Of a stretch of DNA of 64,000 nt, positions 1-9,064 are shown one piece after another (position 1 is the stretch's first letter; the number at the start of each line of letters is the position of its first letter). This DNA is from a virus. The DNA lies in IMG/VR virus record IMGVR_UViG_3300033153_007973, positions 170,009 through 234,008 of that record. One strand, written 5' to 3'. The notes under the pieces are model-generated. The model was given only the letters and a program-made list of their open reading frames with translations, was not told the origin of the DNA and searched no databases. The position numbers and the translations under genes were made by a program.

Positions 1-2
1 TT

Positions 3-398
3 GGGGATCAGGTGGTTGTCTTAAATCAATCGGACCTATCAGCCAATACGACATTCGGGTCGAGTAACTTAGATGGTCCACGAGGTCTTCATATTGCCAA
101 CGGGATTATATATGTTCTTGATAATGCTAACGCCCGTATAGCGTTTTTTGATTTGTCTGATTATTCCCTATTGCTGTCTTATGGTTCAAGTGGTTCAGGA
201 GTTGGGCAGTTTTCATCGTTGAGAGAAATTACCTCTATCCACAATCGAGTTTATGTATCAGACACACTCAACGCACGAACAGCCCTACTAAATTATAACG
301 GCAATAAATTGATAGATTTGGCAGGTAGTATTGATTTATTATATGTAGATTCACCAACTGCGGTGGGAACAGAACTAAAATTCAGGAGGAATGCGTAA
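3..398 (+). CDS. NHL-type beta-propeller protein, C-terminal part (5' end outside window)
   Basis: The reading frame is open to the left edge, so this is the C-terminal end of a longer protein; a GTG at position 12 is internal. The visible part has two repeat units with the NHL pattern, in which a Gly-Pro-Arg-Gly stretch is followed by a short beta segment and D-N-A-N-A-R or D-T-L-N-A-R. Such repeats fold as blades of a beta-propeller used for protein or sugar binding. Being next to a DUF4376-like gene and upstream of a glycan operon, a tail or fibre role is inferred, not shown. The stop codon overlaps the next start (TAATG). Confidence 0.6.
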   Translation, partial: GDQVVVLNQSDLSANTTFGSSNLDGPRGLHIANGIIYVLDNANARIAFFDLSDYSLLLSYGSSGSGVGQFSSLREITSIHNRVYVSDTLNARTALLNYNGNKLIDLAGSIDLLYVDSPTAVGTELKFRRNA

Positions 399-958
399 TG
401 GCCGATTATATTATATACGATCCAGATGATGCACTGGTCGCAGATCGCGTAACCGAATATAGGATGAGTGCGAATACCCCTACAGATACTGTCAACTGGC
501 TGAAGAACCCCAACTTGAGCGACGTATCTGGGGTATCTCAGAAGTACTGGAAAGAGGATTCGGGCTTGGTGGCAGAGATGTCCCAGGGTGAGAAAGATAT
601 CATGGACCATGGGGATCTCACCGCCCACAAACAGACAAGGTATGCTGAAATCGACGATAAGACTGTTTCTTTGATATCCGAAGGATTTACTTTTGACGGG
701 AATGTGTTCAGCCTATCGGTGCAGGCGCAGACAAATATCAACACGATCAAGAATAATTCTAGTGTATTTACATGGCCGCTTGCTGTCACAACGAATGACA
801 ATAATGTATATATGCTATCTGAGGCAAATCTTCCGGGATACTGGGGGGCGGCGATGGTGGCGACAAAGACAAATCTTGATACTGGACGATCGCTGAAGAA
901 GCTAATCTTTGATGCTACAGACAGAGCAGGCATAGATGCTGTGGTAGACACAAGATAG
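398..958 (+). CDS. DUF4376-like phage tail-associated protein
   Basis: The protein has 186 residues. From about residue 85 it fits the DUF4376 pattern: a Gly-Phe-x-Phe-Asp-Gly stretch, then a Phe-Ser-x-Ser-x-Gln-Ala-Gln segment and a Thr-Trp-Pro segment. This domain is common in phage tail-fibre and tail-assembly proteins. The N-terminal 80 residues are acidic and unrecognised. An AGGAGG site precedes the ATG, which shares one base with the preceding stop, so translation is probably coupled to the propeller gene. Function beyond tail association cannot be given. Confidence 0.55.
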   Translation: MADYIIYDPDDALVADRVTEYRMSANTPTDTVNWLKNPNLSDVSGVSQKYWKEDSGLVAEMSQGEKDIMDHGDLTAHKQTRYAEIDDKTVSLISEGFTFDGNVFSLSVQAQTNINTIKNNSSVFTWPLAVTTNDNNVYMLSEANLPGYWGAAMVATKTNLDTGRSLKKLIFDATDRAGIDAVVDTR

Positions 959-977
959 CGAATTATTCTTAAATGAC

Positions 978-1004
978 TTGACAAGATCTATACAAGACTA
1001 TACG
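978..1004 (+). promoter_or_regulatory. Possible sigma70-type promoter of the glycan operon
   Basis: A perfect TTGACA at 978-983 is followed 15 bases later by TATACG at 999-1004. It lies in the 78-base gap between the tail genes and the first glycosyltransferase, about 32 bases before its start. The spacing is shorter than the ideal 17. The flank ACTTGACAAGAT also occurs at the candidate minus-strand promoter near 34264. It is plausible as the start of a separate glycan transcript. Confidence 0.35.
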
Positions 1005-1036
1005 CTGCCATAAAATAGAGAATAGGAGAGCTTTAG

Positions 1037-2170
1037 ATGAAAGTCGAATACCTCAGTGAAGCATTCAAGAACAGTGGGTATGGCGATGCCAGTCGCCGCA
1101 ATATCATCCTGCTAAAGAGAGCAGGTTTTGATGTCTCAGTCACACAAATAGATAGTGATGATACCAAGCTATCTGATGACTGGAAGTATCAGGAATGCAA
1201 GCGCCTCAAGAACAAGTTCAATGATCCTGACATAAGAATTTCTCATATCTTAGCCTGTGCTATGGACAAAGTCCATCGCGACGGCGTCAAGAATATCTGC
1301 TACACTACCTGGGAGACTGATCTTCTCCCAACAGACTGGGTCGCAAAGCTCAACAAGTATGCTGATGAGTGTTGGGTAACTGCGACTCGGATTAAGAAGG
1401 TCTTCGAAGAATCCGGAGTCAAGATCCCAGTCAAGGTCTTGCCACCTACCCTCTTCCCTGAAGACATCAAATCTGCAGATGAGCCCATCAATCAGACAAA
1501 CCTCGATCCAATCATCAACAACCTCAGACCCAAGAACTTTTGCTTTTATTCAATCTTCCAGTGGATCCCACGAAAGAACCCCGATGCACTGCTCGAGGCA
1601 TATGTCAGCGAGTTCGATGCCTCAGAACCAGTTACTCTACTTTTGAAGAGCTACAGAGTAGACCACTCTCCGGCAGAAACAAAGGCAATGATACAGACTA
1701 TTAATAACCTAACGATAGAAATGGGATGCGGCCGAGAGCTCCTACCAGATATACTTCTGATACATGAACAACTCAGCAATGAATCCATGAAAGCAATACA
1801 TAAGCTAGGAGACTGCTTTGTTCTCCCCCACCGCGGTGAGGGCACAGGCCTCCCCATTGTAGATGCTATCATGTTCAACAATCCAGTGATCACTACAGCA
1901 TATGGTGGTCCCGAAGACTTCCTTACTGAATACAATCAGAAGAAGCTCCCATATCGGATGAGACCTGTCAGAAATGCTTTCTGGGCATATAATTACTTTA
2001 ACTGCTACATGAACTGGGCAGATGTAGATGTCATGGACCTCAGAAACTGGATGCGTGATGCATATGAACGTAGAGATAGTCCTGCTATTATTGCAGAACA
2101 GAGGAAGAAGCTACTTGATAGCTATGGACAAGATACGACACTTAAAATGGTAAAGGAGATGTTAACATGA
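1037..2170 (+). CDS. GT4-like glycosyltransferase
   Basis: The protein has 377 residues with a GT-B (family 4 type) architecture. The N-terminal half includes an acceptor-side motif T-T-W-E-T-D near residue 95. The C-terminal donor-binding half has F-Q-W-I-P-R-K-N-P near residue 178 and G-E-G-T-G-L-P-I near residue 268, the counterpart of the family's nucleotide-sugar binding E-x7-E region. It probably transfers a sugar from a nucleotide-sugar donor in the cytoplasm. It is first in a packed operon, has an AGGAGAG ribosome site and overlaps the next gene by 4 bases. Donor and acceptor are unknown. Confidence 0.75.
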   Translation: MKVEYLSEAFKNSGYGDASRRNIILLKRAGFDVSVTQIDSDDTKLSDDWKYQECKRLKNKFNDPDIRISHILACAMDKVHRDGVKNICYTTWETDLLPTDWVAKLNKYADECWVTATRIKKVFEESGVKIPVKVLPPTLFPEDIKSADEPINQTNLDPIINNLRPKNFCFYSIFQWIPRKNPDALLEAYVSEFDASEPVTLLLKSYRVDHSPAETKAMIQTINNLTIEMGCGRELLPDILLIHEQLSNESMKAIHKLGDCFVLPHRGEGTGLPIVDAIMFNNPVITTAYGGPEDFLTEYNQKKLPYRMRPVRNAFWAYNYFNCYMNWADVDVMDLRNWMRDAYERRDSPAIIAEQRKKLLDSYGQDTTLKMVKEMLT

Positions 2171-2820
2171 GAGTGGTTCTACCATTTAAGAATCGGCCAA
2201 ACTACTTAAGATTGACTTTATCAACTATTAAGGAAGCTATGCGTAGCCGGACTGATATTAAGCTTCACCTCTTTGATGACATGTCTACGACAGCATATCC
2301 TTTAATTATAGAAGAGATGGACCTCATGATTACCAAAAACAGCACATTAGCAGGACCATATCAAGCCACTTCTAGAGCAATCAATGAAGAGTTTCTTATA
2401 TGTGAGGATGAATATCTATTCGCACTAGATGCAGACTGCATTGTCCATCCTAATATCTTTAATATTGTAGAAAATATGGTCAAAGATCTCCCAAAAATGG
2501 GATTTGGTACCCTGTTTAATACTGACACACATAAAGTTAAAGCTGGAAATAGGGACGCAAAAGGATATGTCAGAAAGGTATCTATAGGTGGGTTAGGTTG
2601 CATTATTAAAAGAGATGCTTGGGAGTGGTATCGAAAGCAGACAACACAGAAAGGCCCAAAACATAAAGGATGGGACTGGGACTTCTGTTACTGGCTCGCA
2701 ACAACAGATCAGTGGCATATCTGTAGTACAATCAATTCATATGTAGATCACATGGGCCAAACCGGTAGCCACAGTGGGCCTTCATGTGAAATCGATCGGG
2801 CAATTAGGTTCTTGGAGTAG
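2167..2820 (+). CDS. GT2-like (GT-A fold) glycosyltransferase
   Basis: The protein has 217 residues. It begins with the family 2 pattern V-V-L-P-F-K-N-R-P, continues with a D-D-M-S segment near residue 38 and has a DxD-type metal and nucleotide-sugar site (A-L-D-A-D-C) near residue 88. A C-terminal W-D-W-D-F-C segment resembles the acceptor-side acidic motif of the family. It is short and shows no membrane helix, so it is a soluble cytoplasmic enzyme. The ATG overlaps the preceding stop (ATGA), so it is co-translated with the first glycosyltransferase. Confidence 0.7.
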   Translation: MRVVLPFKNRPNYLRLTLSTIKEAMRSRTDIKLHLFDDMSTTAYPLIIEEMDLMITKNSTLAGPYQATSRAINEEFLICEDEYLFALDADCIVHPNIFNIVENMVKDLPKMGFGTLFNTDTHKVKAGNRDAKGYVRKVSIGGLGCIIKRDAWEWYRKQTTQKGPKHKGWDWDFCYWLATTDQWHICSTINSYVDHMGQTGSHSGPSCEIDRAIRFLE

Positions 2821-2823
2821 CTA

Positions 2824-3513
2824 ATGACTAAAGATGTAACAGTAACAATGACAACATGTAAGCGATTACATCTTTTCAAGAAGACTATCGCATCATTACT
2901 CGAGATGTGCGAAGACCAAGATAGAATAGCTGAATGGATAGTCTCAGATGATCATTCCCCCAAAGAACAAGTTGCAGCAATGAAGAAGCTGTATCCATTC
3001 ATGAATGTCCTTAGTTCTTCAGAGAAAGGACATGCAGCTAATCTGAACAATGTGTTTAAACATGTCAAGACACCATATGTGCTTCACTTAGAGGATGATT
3101 GGCGGTTCATCAAGAAAGGTAAGTTCATAAGCAAAGGAATCCATATCATTAAGAATACCACCAGGATAAAGATAGTCGTATTGAAACCTGGCATGGGTGA
3201 CATACCAAAGATAATCAAGGGCGAATCATGTCTCATACATCTATGGGATAAGGATGAGAATAAGGGAAAGTTTGATTACAAGAAGGCAAAATGTAAACAG
3301 TTCGGACACTACACATTAAACCCAAGTATACAATCTATGGATGCAGTTAGGAAAACTGGTCGATTCAAGAAGCCACCAAACACCGAGGGACAATTCACAG
3401 GAACATTTTCAAATCATGGATTTAAACTAGCAACACTACCACACCAATATGTAGAACATATCGGCACTGGAGCAAAGAATAGTGCTTACATTCTAAATAA
3501 GACACGGAGATAA
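2824..3513 (+). CDS. GT2-like glycosyltransferase
   Basis: The 229-residue protein starts with T-V-T-M-T-T-C-K-R, the usual first strand of family 2 enzymes. It continues with W-I-V-S-D-D-H-S near residue 38 and carries the metal site L-H-L-E-D-D-W near residue 89. There is no transmembrane segment. It lies 3 bases after the previous gene and 2 before the next. The Glu-Asp-Asp form of the DxD motif is common among family 2 proteins that build O-antigen-like chains. Substrate unknown. Confidence 0.7.
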   Translation: MTKDVTVTMTTCKRLHLFKKTIASLLEMCEDQDRIAEWIVSDDHSPKEQVAAMKKLYPFMNVLSSSEKGHAANLNNVFKHVKTPYVLHLEDDWRFIKKGKFISKGIHIIKNTTRIKIVVLKPGMGDIPKIIKGESCLIHLWDKDENKGKFDYKKAKCKQFGHYTLNPSIQSMDAVRKTGRFKKPPNTEGQFTGTFSNHGFKLATLPHQYVEHIGTGAKNSAYILNKTRR

Positions 3514-3515
3514 TC

Positions 3516-4277
3516 ATGGATCAAATACCAATGCGTTGGTGCGCGGGTCTTGCAAATTGGGGAGACATACTCTCACCATATCTAACTTCACTAATCTCTG
3601 GTAAGAAAGCAGTTTTATGTACAGACATAAGTAAGCCAAAGTACTCAGTAATTGGAAGCCAGATGAATCTTGTGGATCGTAATACCATAGTATGGGGAAG
3701 TGGATTTATGCTCCCAGCTGACAACTTCCAAAAGGGCCCACCTAAGCAAGTTCTAGCAGTCAGGGGACCCATGACCAGGCAGAGACTGCTTCAGCTCAAG
3801 GTTCCTTGTCCAGAAGTATATGGTGATCCCGCCCTTCTGTATCCAAGATACTATCATCCGAAGGTCGAAAAGAAATATGTTTGGGGCATCATTCCACACT
3901 ACGTAGATGTAAAACATCCATGGCTTAAACGATTTGTAGGTAATCCAAAAGTCAAGGTTATTGATATCACACAATCAATAAATGGATTTGTAGATGATGT
4001 GTTGTCATGTGAACGAATCGTCTCAAGTGCACTACATGGAATAATAGCTGGCGACGCGTACGGTCTTCCATCATACTGGATCGAGCTTTCTAATAAAGTC
4101 TTTGGTCAGGGATTCAAATTCAGAGACTACTTTGCTTCAGTGAGTCGCCCATCAGTCAGACTTACCCCGGATATGGGCAGACTCAAAGACATGTCTGTTC
4201 ATATGAAAGAGTATAAAGTGAACATAGATCTCAATAAACTTATGGATGCGTGTCCATTCAAGTCAAAGGACATATAA
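3516..4277 (+). CDS. Polysaccharide pyruvyl transferase-like protein
   Basis: The protein has 253 residues. Family features are N-W-G-D at about residue 13, I-V-W-G-S-G near residue 58, V-R-G-P-M-T-R near residue 83, V-Y-G-D-P-A-L-L near residue 101, and S-S-A-L-H-G-I-I near residue 171. These match the pyruvyl-transferase superfamily (PF04230), which adds ketal-linked pyruvate to exopolysaccharide or cell-wall sugars; some members act as sugar transferases. It sits between glycosyltransferases and a radical SAM gene, so it probably tailors the glycan made by this operon. Confidence 0.7.
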   Translation: MDQIPMRWCAGLANWGDILSPYLTSLISGKKAVLCTDISKPKYSVIGSQMNLVDRNTIVWGSGFMLPADNFQKGPPKQVLAVRGPMTRQRLLQLKVPCPEVYGDPALLYPRYYHPKVEKKYVWGIIPHYVDVKHPWLKRFVGNPKVKVIDITQSINGFVDDVLSCERIVSSALHGIIAGDAYGLPSYWIELSNKVFGQGFKFRDYFASVSRPSVRLTPDMGRLKDMSVHMKEYKVNIDLNKLMDACPFKSKDI

Positions 4278-4278
4278 C

Positions 4279-5565
4279 ATGCATGACATGATACTTATAT
4301 ATTTACCCCATCCATATCTCAATGAGCCCAACGCACAGGCACCCATGGGATTGCTAGCAGTAGGTGCTGTTCTTAAAGAGAACGATTATAATACTGTCGT
4401 GAAGAACTACTCCGCGTACTCTATAGATAATGCTATAAAGGATCTTCCAGAGTCTAGGGTCTATGGTATCACCGTGACAAGCCTCGAGCTACTTGCAGCT
4501 AACAGGTTTGCCAAGAGGATCAAGCAGAAGTATCCTACATGTAACGTGATCCTGGGTGGCCCAGGCACATATGCGGATGAGTTCGTTGATACTAATTATA
4601 TAGACAGTATCTTAAAAGGTGAGGGTGACATAACATGCCTGGAAATGATGCGAGATATGGAGATCAACATCCTTAAACCAGTATACCATGGGAAACTTGT
4701 GACAGATCTAGATACTCTGCCATTTCCTGCTAGAGAGATGCTTGATGGGAATATGGGTGGAAATATCTTCGCATTCAAGAAACAGTACACTAACGATGGT
4801 AAATCCACAATCCTGCTATCTTCCAGAGGCTGTCCCTTCAAGTGTGCATTCTGTTCTGCGCCTTCTTTCACTCACAACAGTAGGGTTCGACTCAGAAGTC
4901 CAAAGTCAATAGCGGATGAAGTCAAACAAGTCATAGATGAGTATGGTATACGACAGTTTAGGTTTTCTGATGACATGTTTACTGCTAATGCAAGACATGC
5001 TATAGAGGTTAGTAAGGAGCTCCAGAAGCTGGACATCTACTGGCGGGTATCGTGCCGAACCAAGCCACTATCAGAGGACATGCTTAAGGCCATGTATGAT
5101 GGCGGGTGTAAAGAGCTCTCATTTGGTGTAGAAAGTTTCGACGATGATGTCCTAAAGCTATTGGATAAGCGGGCAACATGTGCTGACAATGTCAGAGCGC
5201 TCGAACTCTCTCACAAGCTCAGGTTCACCACTCGAATCTTAATGATGATCAGGACACCTGGGCAAACACCCAAGACAATAGAGGATAACAAACACTGGCT
5301 AACTAGGGTCCCCTACTCTATCATAGCATGCACCACCTTCGTGCCCATCCCCGGCTCTGATATATGGGACAATCCTGACAAATACAATGTAGAGATCCTT
5401 AACAAGAATCTTGATGACTACAACTTCTACTTCTTTGGACCCGGTGGAGAGAATGAACTAAAGCCCATCCTTAAGATCAAGGATCGTACACTAGAAGAGT
5501 TCCATGCTGAAACAATCGAGTTTCGAGACTGGCTGAAAGAACATACGCAAGTAAATAGAGGATAA
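4279..5565 (+). CDS. B12-binding-domain radical SAM protein
   Basis: The start chosen is the ATG just after the preceding stop, with AAAGGA upstream; an earlier in-frame ATG lies inside the previous gene. The 428-residue protein has an N-terminal Rossmann-like B12-binding region (about 10-130, with I-L-G-G-P-G-T). It then has the radical SAM cluster motif C-P-F-K-C-A-F-C near residue 185 and an E-L-S-F-G-V-E-S motif near residue 275. It binds a 4Fe-4S cluster and SAM. Members of this class methylate unreactive carbons or rearrange sugars and lipids. In this operon, modification of a sugar or lipid carrier is the natural guess. Confidence 0.8.
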   Translation: MHDMILIYLPHPYLNEPNAQAPMGLLAVGAVLKENDYNTVVKNYSAYSIDNAIKDLPESRVYGITVTSLELLAANRFAKRIKQKYPTCNVILGGPGTYADEFVDTNYIDSILKGEGDITCLEMMRDMEINILKPVYHGKLVTDLDTLPFPAREMLDGNMGGNIFAFKKQYTNDGKSTILLSSRGCPFKCAFCSAPSFTHNSRVRLRSPKSIADEVKQVIDEYGIRQFRFSDDMFTANARHAIEVSKELQKLDIYWRVSCRTKPLSEDMLKAMYDGGCKELSFGVESFDDDVLKLLDKRATCADNVRALELSHKLRFTTRILMMIRTPGQTPKTIEDNKHWLTRVPYSIIACTTFVPIPGSDIWDNPDKYNVEILNKNLDDYNFYFFGPGGENELKPILKIKDRTLEEFHAETIEFRDWLKEHTQVNRG

Positions 5566-5569
5566 GATA

Positions 5570-6262
5570 ATGAAAAGCGTACTTGAAGAGACACAGCTAG
5601 AAAGAGATGAGGAACTGGGACCACTGATAGATATCCCACTAAGGTATGTGCAGCAGCTAGGCATTTGCACGCCAGATTCTATAAGAATCTATGATGGTAG
5701 TGCTCCTATCCGTAATGAAGAGGACTATATAGATCTATATAAAGACTTCAAGAGTTTGGATTTTCATGCATACCTCAGGACTCTGATGTTTACAAGTGTT
5801 GTTCGTAGAGGACACTATTTTAAAGATACCAAACATAAAGATAAAACATGCTTAGATTATGGTAGTGGTGTGGGAACACACACCATAGTCCTTCTAGAAC
5901 GTGGTAACTATGTAGACATGATGGACATTAATGGACCTCTATTAAGATTTGCACATAGTCGTGTTCTAAAGCGTGGATATAAGACAAACATACTATATTC
6001 TGACGCGGTTCTACAGGATGATCACTATGATATTGTCGTGTGTCTAGATGTCTTAGAACATGTATATGATCCCTATTCTGAATTGGTACGATTGCACAAA
6101 GCTATGAAGAAGAATGCCATATTGATACTAGAAGTTAGTCTCAAGGTGAAAGAATCATCAGGACATTTCAAGAATAGCATTGATGTATGGGAGAGTAAAG
6201 GGTTAGCATTTCTACGTAAGCATTTCACTCGACAGAGCAATACCAGATGGGTGAAATCATGA
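5570..6262 (+). CDS. SAM-dependent methyltransferase (class I)
   Basis: The protein has 230 residues. The SAM-binding motif I, L-D-Y-G-S-G-V-G-T, lies near residue 94 after a roughly 90-residue N-terminal region. It is followed by D-I-V-V-C-L-D-V-L-E-H-V near residue 150, the post-motif typical of small-molecule and sugar methyltransferases related to UbiG. The last four bases overlap the next start (ATGA). It probably O- or C-methylates a sugar intermediate. The target is inferred from the operon only. Confidence 0.75.
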   Translation: MKSVLEETQLERDEELGPLIDIPLRYVQQLGICTPDSIRIYDGSAPIRNEEDYIDLYKDFKSLDFHAYLRTLMFTSVVRRGHYFKDTKHKDKTCLDYGSGVGTHTIVLLERGNYVDMMDINGPLLRFAHSRVLKRGYKTNILYSDAVLQDDHYDIVVCLDVLEHVYDPYSELVRLHKAMKKNAILILEVSLKVKESSGHFKNSIDVWESKGLAFLRKHFTRQSNTRWVKS

Positions 6263-6759
6263 TAACAGCCAAACTCATCAAGGGTGCGCATTGTACTATC
6301 TCTCCAGAGTCACACATTGGATACAATGAACATGGTGGCGAGATTATTCTGGGCAATGGAACTAAGATCATGCATAACTGTATCATCCGTACGTGTACAG
6401 GAACCATCCGCATGGGAAAACTTGTCAGTGTAGGATATAATACTATTATGCACGGACAGGGCGGCATCACCATTGGAGATTATGTTCTGATCAGTCCTGG
6501 AGTTCAAATACATGCACAGAACCACGGTATAAAACGCAATACTCTGATAAGAAACCAGCCAAACACACATAAAGGTATCAATATAGCAAATGATGTATGG
6601 ATAGGAGCATCAGCTATTATTACTGATGGAGTAAGCATAGGACAAGGTGCAGTAATCGGCGCCGGCGCTATTGTCACAAAAGATGTTCCTCAATATGAAA
6701 TATGGGCCGGGAATCCCGCCAAGAAGATAGGAGAAAGACATGAAGATACTGTACTTTAG
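6259..6759 (+). CDS. Hexapeptide-repeat (left-handed beta-helix) acyltransferase
   Basis: The chosen ATG overlaps the previous stop and has GGGTGA upstream; an ATG 12 bases earlier lacks a good site. About 166 residues show repeated isoleucine/valine-led hexapeptides from residue 15 to 90. They are followed by W-I-G-A-S-A-I-I and I-G-A-G-A-I-V-T-K-D-V-P, ending in W-A-G-N-P-A-K-K-I-G. This is the signature of trimeric sugar O-acetyltransferases of the galactoside/maltose acetyltransferase group, which use acetyl-CoA. The catalytic His is probably in the A-Q-N-H-G segment. It likely acetylates a residue of the glycan. Confidence 0.8.
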   Translation: MITAKLIKGAHCTISPESHIGYNEHGGEIILGNGTKIMHNCIIRTCTGTIRMGKLVSVGYNTIMHGQGGITIGDYVLISPGVQIHAQNHGIKRNTLIRNQPNTHKGINIANDVWIGASAIITDGVSIGQGAVIGAGAIVTKDVPQYEIWAGNPAKKIGERHEDTVL

Positions 6760-7642
6760 CGACCGGTATACATACAACAACTACGGCACAAAGCGCTCGA
6801 TATTTGAAGAAGTTAAAAGCAGAGGAATAGATATAATCTGGATAGACACGTCACAAATGAACAAGATACTTCAGCTCATTAAGGAACACTCTCCAACAAT
6901 GATATGGCTAGCCAGTTCAGCGCTGTTGCTCAGTCCTGCAGTGAAAGCAAAGATAAAGATACCCATTGTTGGATTTGGTTTCTCGGATCCCTATTACTTC
7001 AAACCAGATCGGTTTAAGAGTTATGATCTATATGTCACCAACCATATAGGTACCTATGAGAAGTACAAGACTACCATTCCTATGCATTATAACCAGACAG
7101 CATGTGATTTCAGGTATCATAAGGTAATGGATACACCCAAGAATATAGATGTATCAGTCATCGGACTGGGTACCCATCCATGGTTTCACGACAAGCAAAC
7201 AAGGATCAAATTCGTTAACAAATTACGATCAGAGACATCCTATAGAATACTAGCATTTGGTGCCCAATGGAATTCTCATCCCGAGAACCATGGATTTATT
7301 ACTGGAGAGAAGTTTCTGCGCATTATCGGTAAGAGCCAGATAGGACTGGATGTGCAAGACGACTGGAGCCCACTGGCGCACCGCATGTTCGAGTATGCAG
7401 CATGTGGGGTACCTGTTATCACCAGAGCACGACCAGAAATTGCTATGGTGTTCAATGACAAGGAAATTATTACATATACCACATACAGCGACATCTTGTC
7501 CAAGTTAAACCACTATATGAAACATCCAGAGCAGCTAGCAGAGATTGGCAAGAGGGCACACGAACGATGTAAGAGACAACACAATATCAATTTCAGGGTG
7601 GACGGGATACTACAGTTTGTCAAGAAACACGAAGGAGACTAG
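6740..7642 (+). CDS. Glycosyltransferase, GT-B fold (CgeB/DUF3880-like)
   Basis: The 300-residue protein starts M-K-I-L-Y-F-S-D-R and lacks a typical glycine-rich N-terminal loop. The C-terminal half has L-D-V-Q-D-D-W-S-P-L-A-H-R near residue 205, then F-E-Y-A-A-C-G-V-P-V-I-T near residue 218. This is the donor-binding arrangement of spore maturation protein CgeB-like glycosyltransferases. It overlaps the acyltransferase gene by 20 bases in another frame and ends directly before a GTG start. Sugar specificity is unknown. Confidence 0.65.
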   Translation: MKILYFSDRYTYNNYGTKRSIFEEVKSRGIDIIWIDTSQMNKILQLIKEHSPTMIWLASSALLLSPAVKAKIKIPIVGFGFSDPYYFKPDRFKSYDLYVTNHIGTYEKYKTTIPMHYNQTACDFRYHKVMDTPKNIDVSVIGLGTHPWFHDKQTRIKFVNKLRSETSYRILAFGAQWNSHPENHGFITGEKFLRIIGKSQIGLDVQDDWSPLAHRMFEYAACGVPVITRARPEIAMVFNDKEIITYTTYSDILSKLNHYMKHPEQLAEIGKRAHERCKRQHNINFRVDGILQFVKKHEGD

Positions 7643-8197
7643 GTGCATATCCCTGAAGTATCTAAAGTAATCCATAATGCTGTCGCTTCATATGTCAAGA
7701 AATATGATCCTTCTACTGTGTTGGATATTGGAGGATTCAGAAGACTGCAACAGTTTCTGACAGCCAAAGTAACTGATGCTAATATCAATAATGGAATCGA
7801 TGGCACGAACCTCCCATATAAAGATAACAGCTTCGATGTCACGACATCGATTGCTACGTTAGAACATGTGAACAACCAAGCGAAATTCATGTCGGAATCA
7901 ATCAGAACAGCAAGGATTGCTTCCGTACACTGGTTCCCATTTGGACCTGATGGTCAACGGATAGAAGATCTTCTTAAAGGATATAATCATAAACATGACT
8001 GTGTCGTTCCAAGTCTATCTATCTTCCTGGATCTCTTCAATCGATATGATTTCAGTGTCCATATGTATCCTAAATACAAAGACCACCTCAAGAATATGGC
8101 ACACATAAAACCACAGATTATGAATAGCGATACTATGAGGTTCATTGAGAGATTTAGTTCGAGATCATATGGAATCATACTGGAGATAATCAAATGA
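7643..8197 (+). CDS. Methyltransferase-like protein
   Basis: The GTG start follows the previous stop without a gap and has GAAGGAGA upstream. The 184-residue protein has V-L-D-I-G-G-F near residue 26 in the place of SAM motif I, and N-S-F-D-V-T-T-S-I-A-T-L-E-H-V near residue 60, typical of class I methyltransferases. The glycine loop is short (G-G-F-R rather than GxGxG), so SAM binding may be altered. It overlaps the next gene by 4 bases. Confidence 0.55.
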   Translation: MHIPEVSKVIHNAVASYVKKYDPSTVLDIGGFRRLQQFLTAKVTDANINNGIDGTNLPYKDNSFDVTTSIATLEHVNNQAKFMSESIRTARIASVHWFPFGPDGQRIEDLLKGYNHKHDCVVPSLSIFLDLFNRYDFSVHMYPKYKDHLKNMAHIKPQIMNSDTMRFIERFSSRSYGIILEIIK

Positions 8198-8922
8198 AGA
8201 TAAAGCTCTCCGGATATATGATCAGTTATAATGAGAAACCCATTATAAAGTTATCCATCATGAACTTACTACAGTTCGTTGATGAGTTAATCATTACCGA
8301 TGGAGAGAGTACCGACGGCACAGCAGAGCTTCTAGATAGAATGGCTAATAGATTTAGTAAGATCAAACTATATCCAATGCGACAGAGATATGGCAGAAAG
8401 AGAACTGTATCTGGTCGTGAAAGAACTGCCGATGGCTTTAATGAAATGGAACGTAGAACATATGCTATATCTAAGTGTTCGGGCACGCATATATTAATGA
8501 AAGATGTAGATGAATTGTATCACGAACACACGGATTTCCACAATCTGATAGAGAAGAATCCTGCATTTCTATCCTTTAGTCAGCTACAATATGAAGTAGT
8601 GCCAGGAAATAAGTTCTTGCCTCATATACGAATCAATGGCCATCATAGTGTACCAAGACTTATTAAAAACACTCCAGATATAGTCTTCAAAGATATACGT
8701 AACCTGAATGGAATTGATTGTTGTCTCTTTAGTAACAAGTATAACAAACGACTGGCAGATATCAAGGACATGGTTGGTGCATATAGTATGTGGCACTACA
8801 AAATGATGTTTGATAAGAAACAGCTATACAAGCACTACAAGAGCAAGGATCGGGCAACAAAGCCATTGTTAACATTTCCATCAGAACATAATAAATTCAT
8901 TGACATGGGCAGCTTAACGTGA
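8194..8922 (+). CDS. GT2-like glycosyltransferase
   Basis: The 242-residue protein begins L-S-G-Y-M-I-S-Y-N-E and has I-I-T-D-G-E-S-T-D-G-T near residue 32, the hallmark of family 2 enzymes. An acidic metal-site segment, M-K-D-V-D-E-L-Y, follows near residue 103. The D-G-E/S-x-D-G-T loop and N-terminal strand match the WaaE/KdtX-type subgroup. It is soluble. Its TGA is overlapped by the GTG of a small membrane protein. Confidence 0.7.
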   Translation: MKIKLSGYMISYNEKPIIKLSIMNLLQFVDELIITDGESTDGTAELLDRMANRFSKIKLYPMRQRYGRKRTVSGRERTADGFNEMERRTYAISKCSGTHILMKDVDELYHEHTDFHNLIEKNPAFLSFSQLQYEVVPGNKFLPHIRINGHHSVPRLIKNTPDIVFKDIRNLNGIDCCLFSNKYNKRLADIKDMVGAYSMWHYKMMFDKKQLYKHYKSKDRATKPLLTFPSEHNKFIDMGSLT

Positions 8923-9053
8923 TATTAGGGATAGTCATTGCATTCTGTGTTGGGCTGCTCGCTGGATGGGTACTGAGATTCTTTTGGATCAGGTGGCACT
9001 ACAACAACTGTCGATTTGCACCTATAAGAAGTCTATTTGGAACAGAAGATTAA
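8919..9053 (+). CDS. Small single-pass membrane protein (44 aa)
   Basis: A GTG overlapping the preceding stop (GTGA) opens a 44-codon frame. It encodes a hydrophobic N-terminal segment of about 22 residues (I-L-G-I-V-I-A-F-C-V-G-L-L-A-G-W) followed by a basic, aromatic tail rich in Arg and Trp. It fills the otherwise empty gap before the next SD-preceded gene. The overlap start and the sensible membrane topology (short N-terminus, positive C-terminal side) support it. No ribosome site is obvious, so re-initiation from the upstream gene is likely. Function unknown. Confidence 0.5.
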   Translation: MILGIVIAFCVGLLAGWVLRFFWIRWHYNNCRFAPIRSLFGTED

Positions 9054-9064
9054 AGGAGAATAAT

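Noticed and set aside
8966-9064. Upstream ATG (8966) for the 9065-9856 glycosyltransferase
   Set aside because: The added segment runs through the small membrane gene in another frame, and AAAGGAG marks the later ATG.
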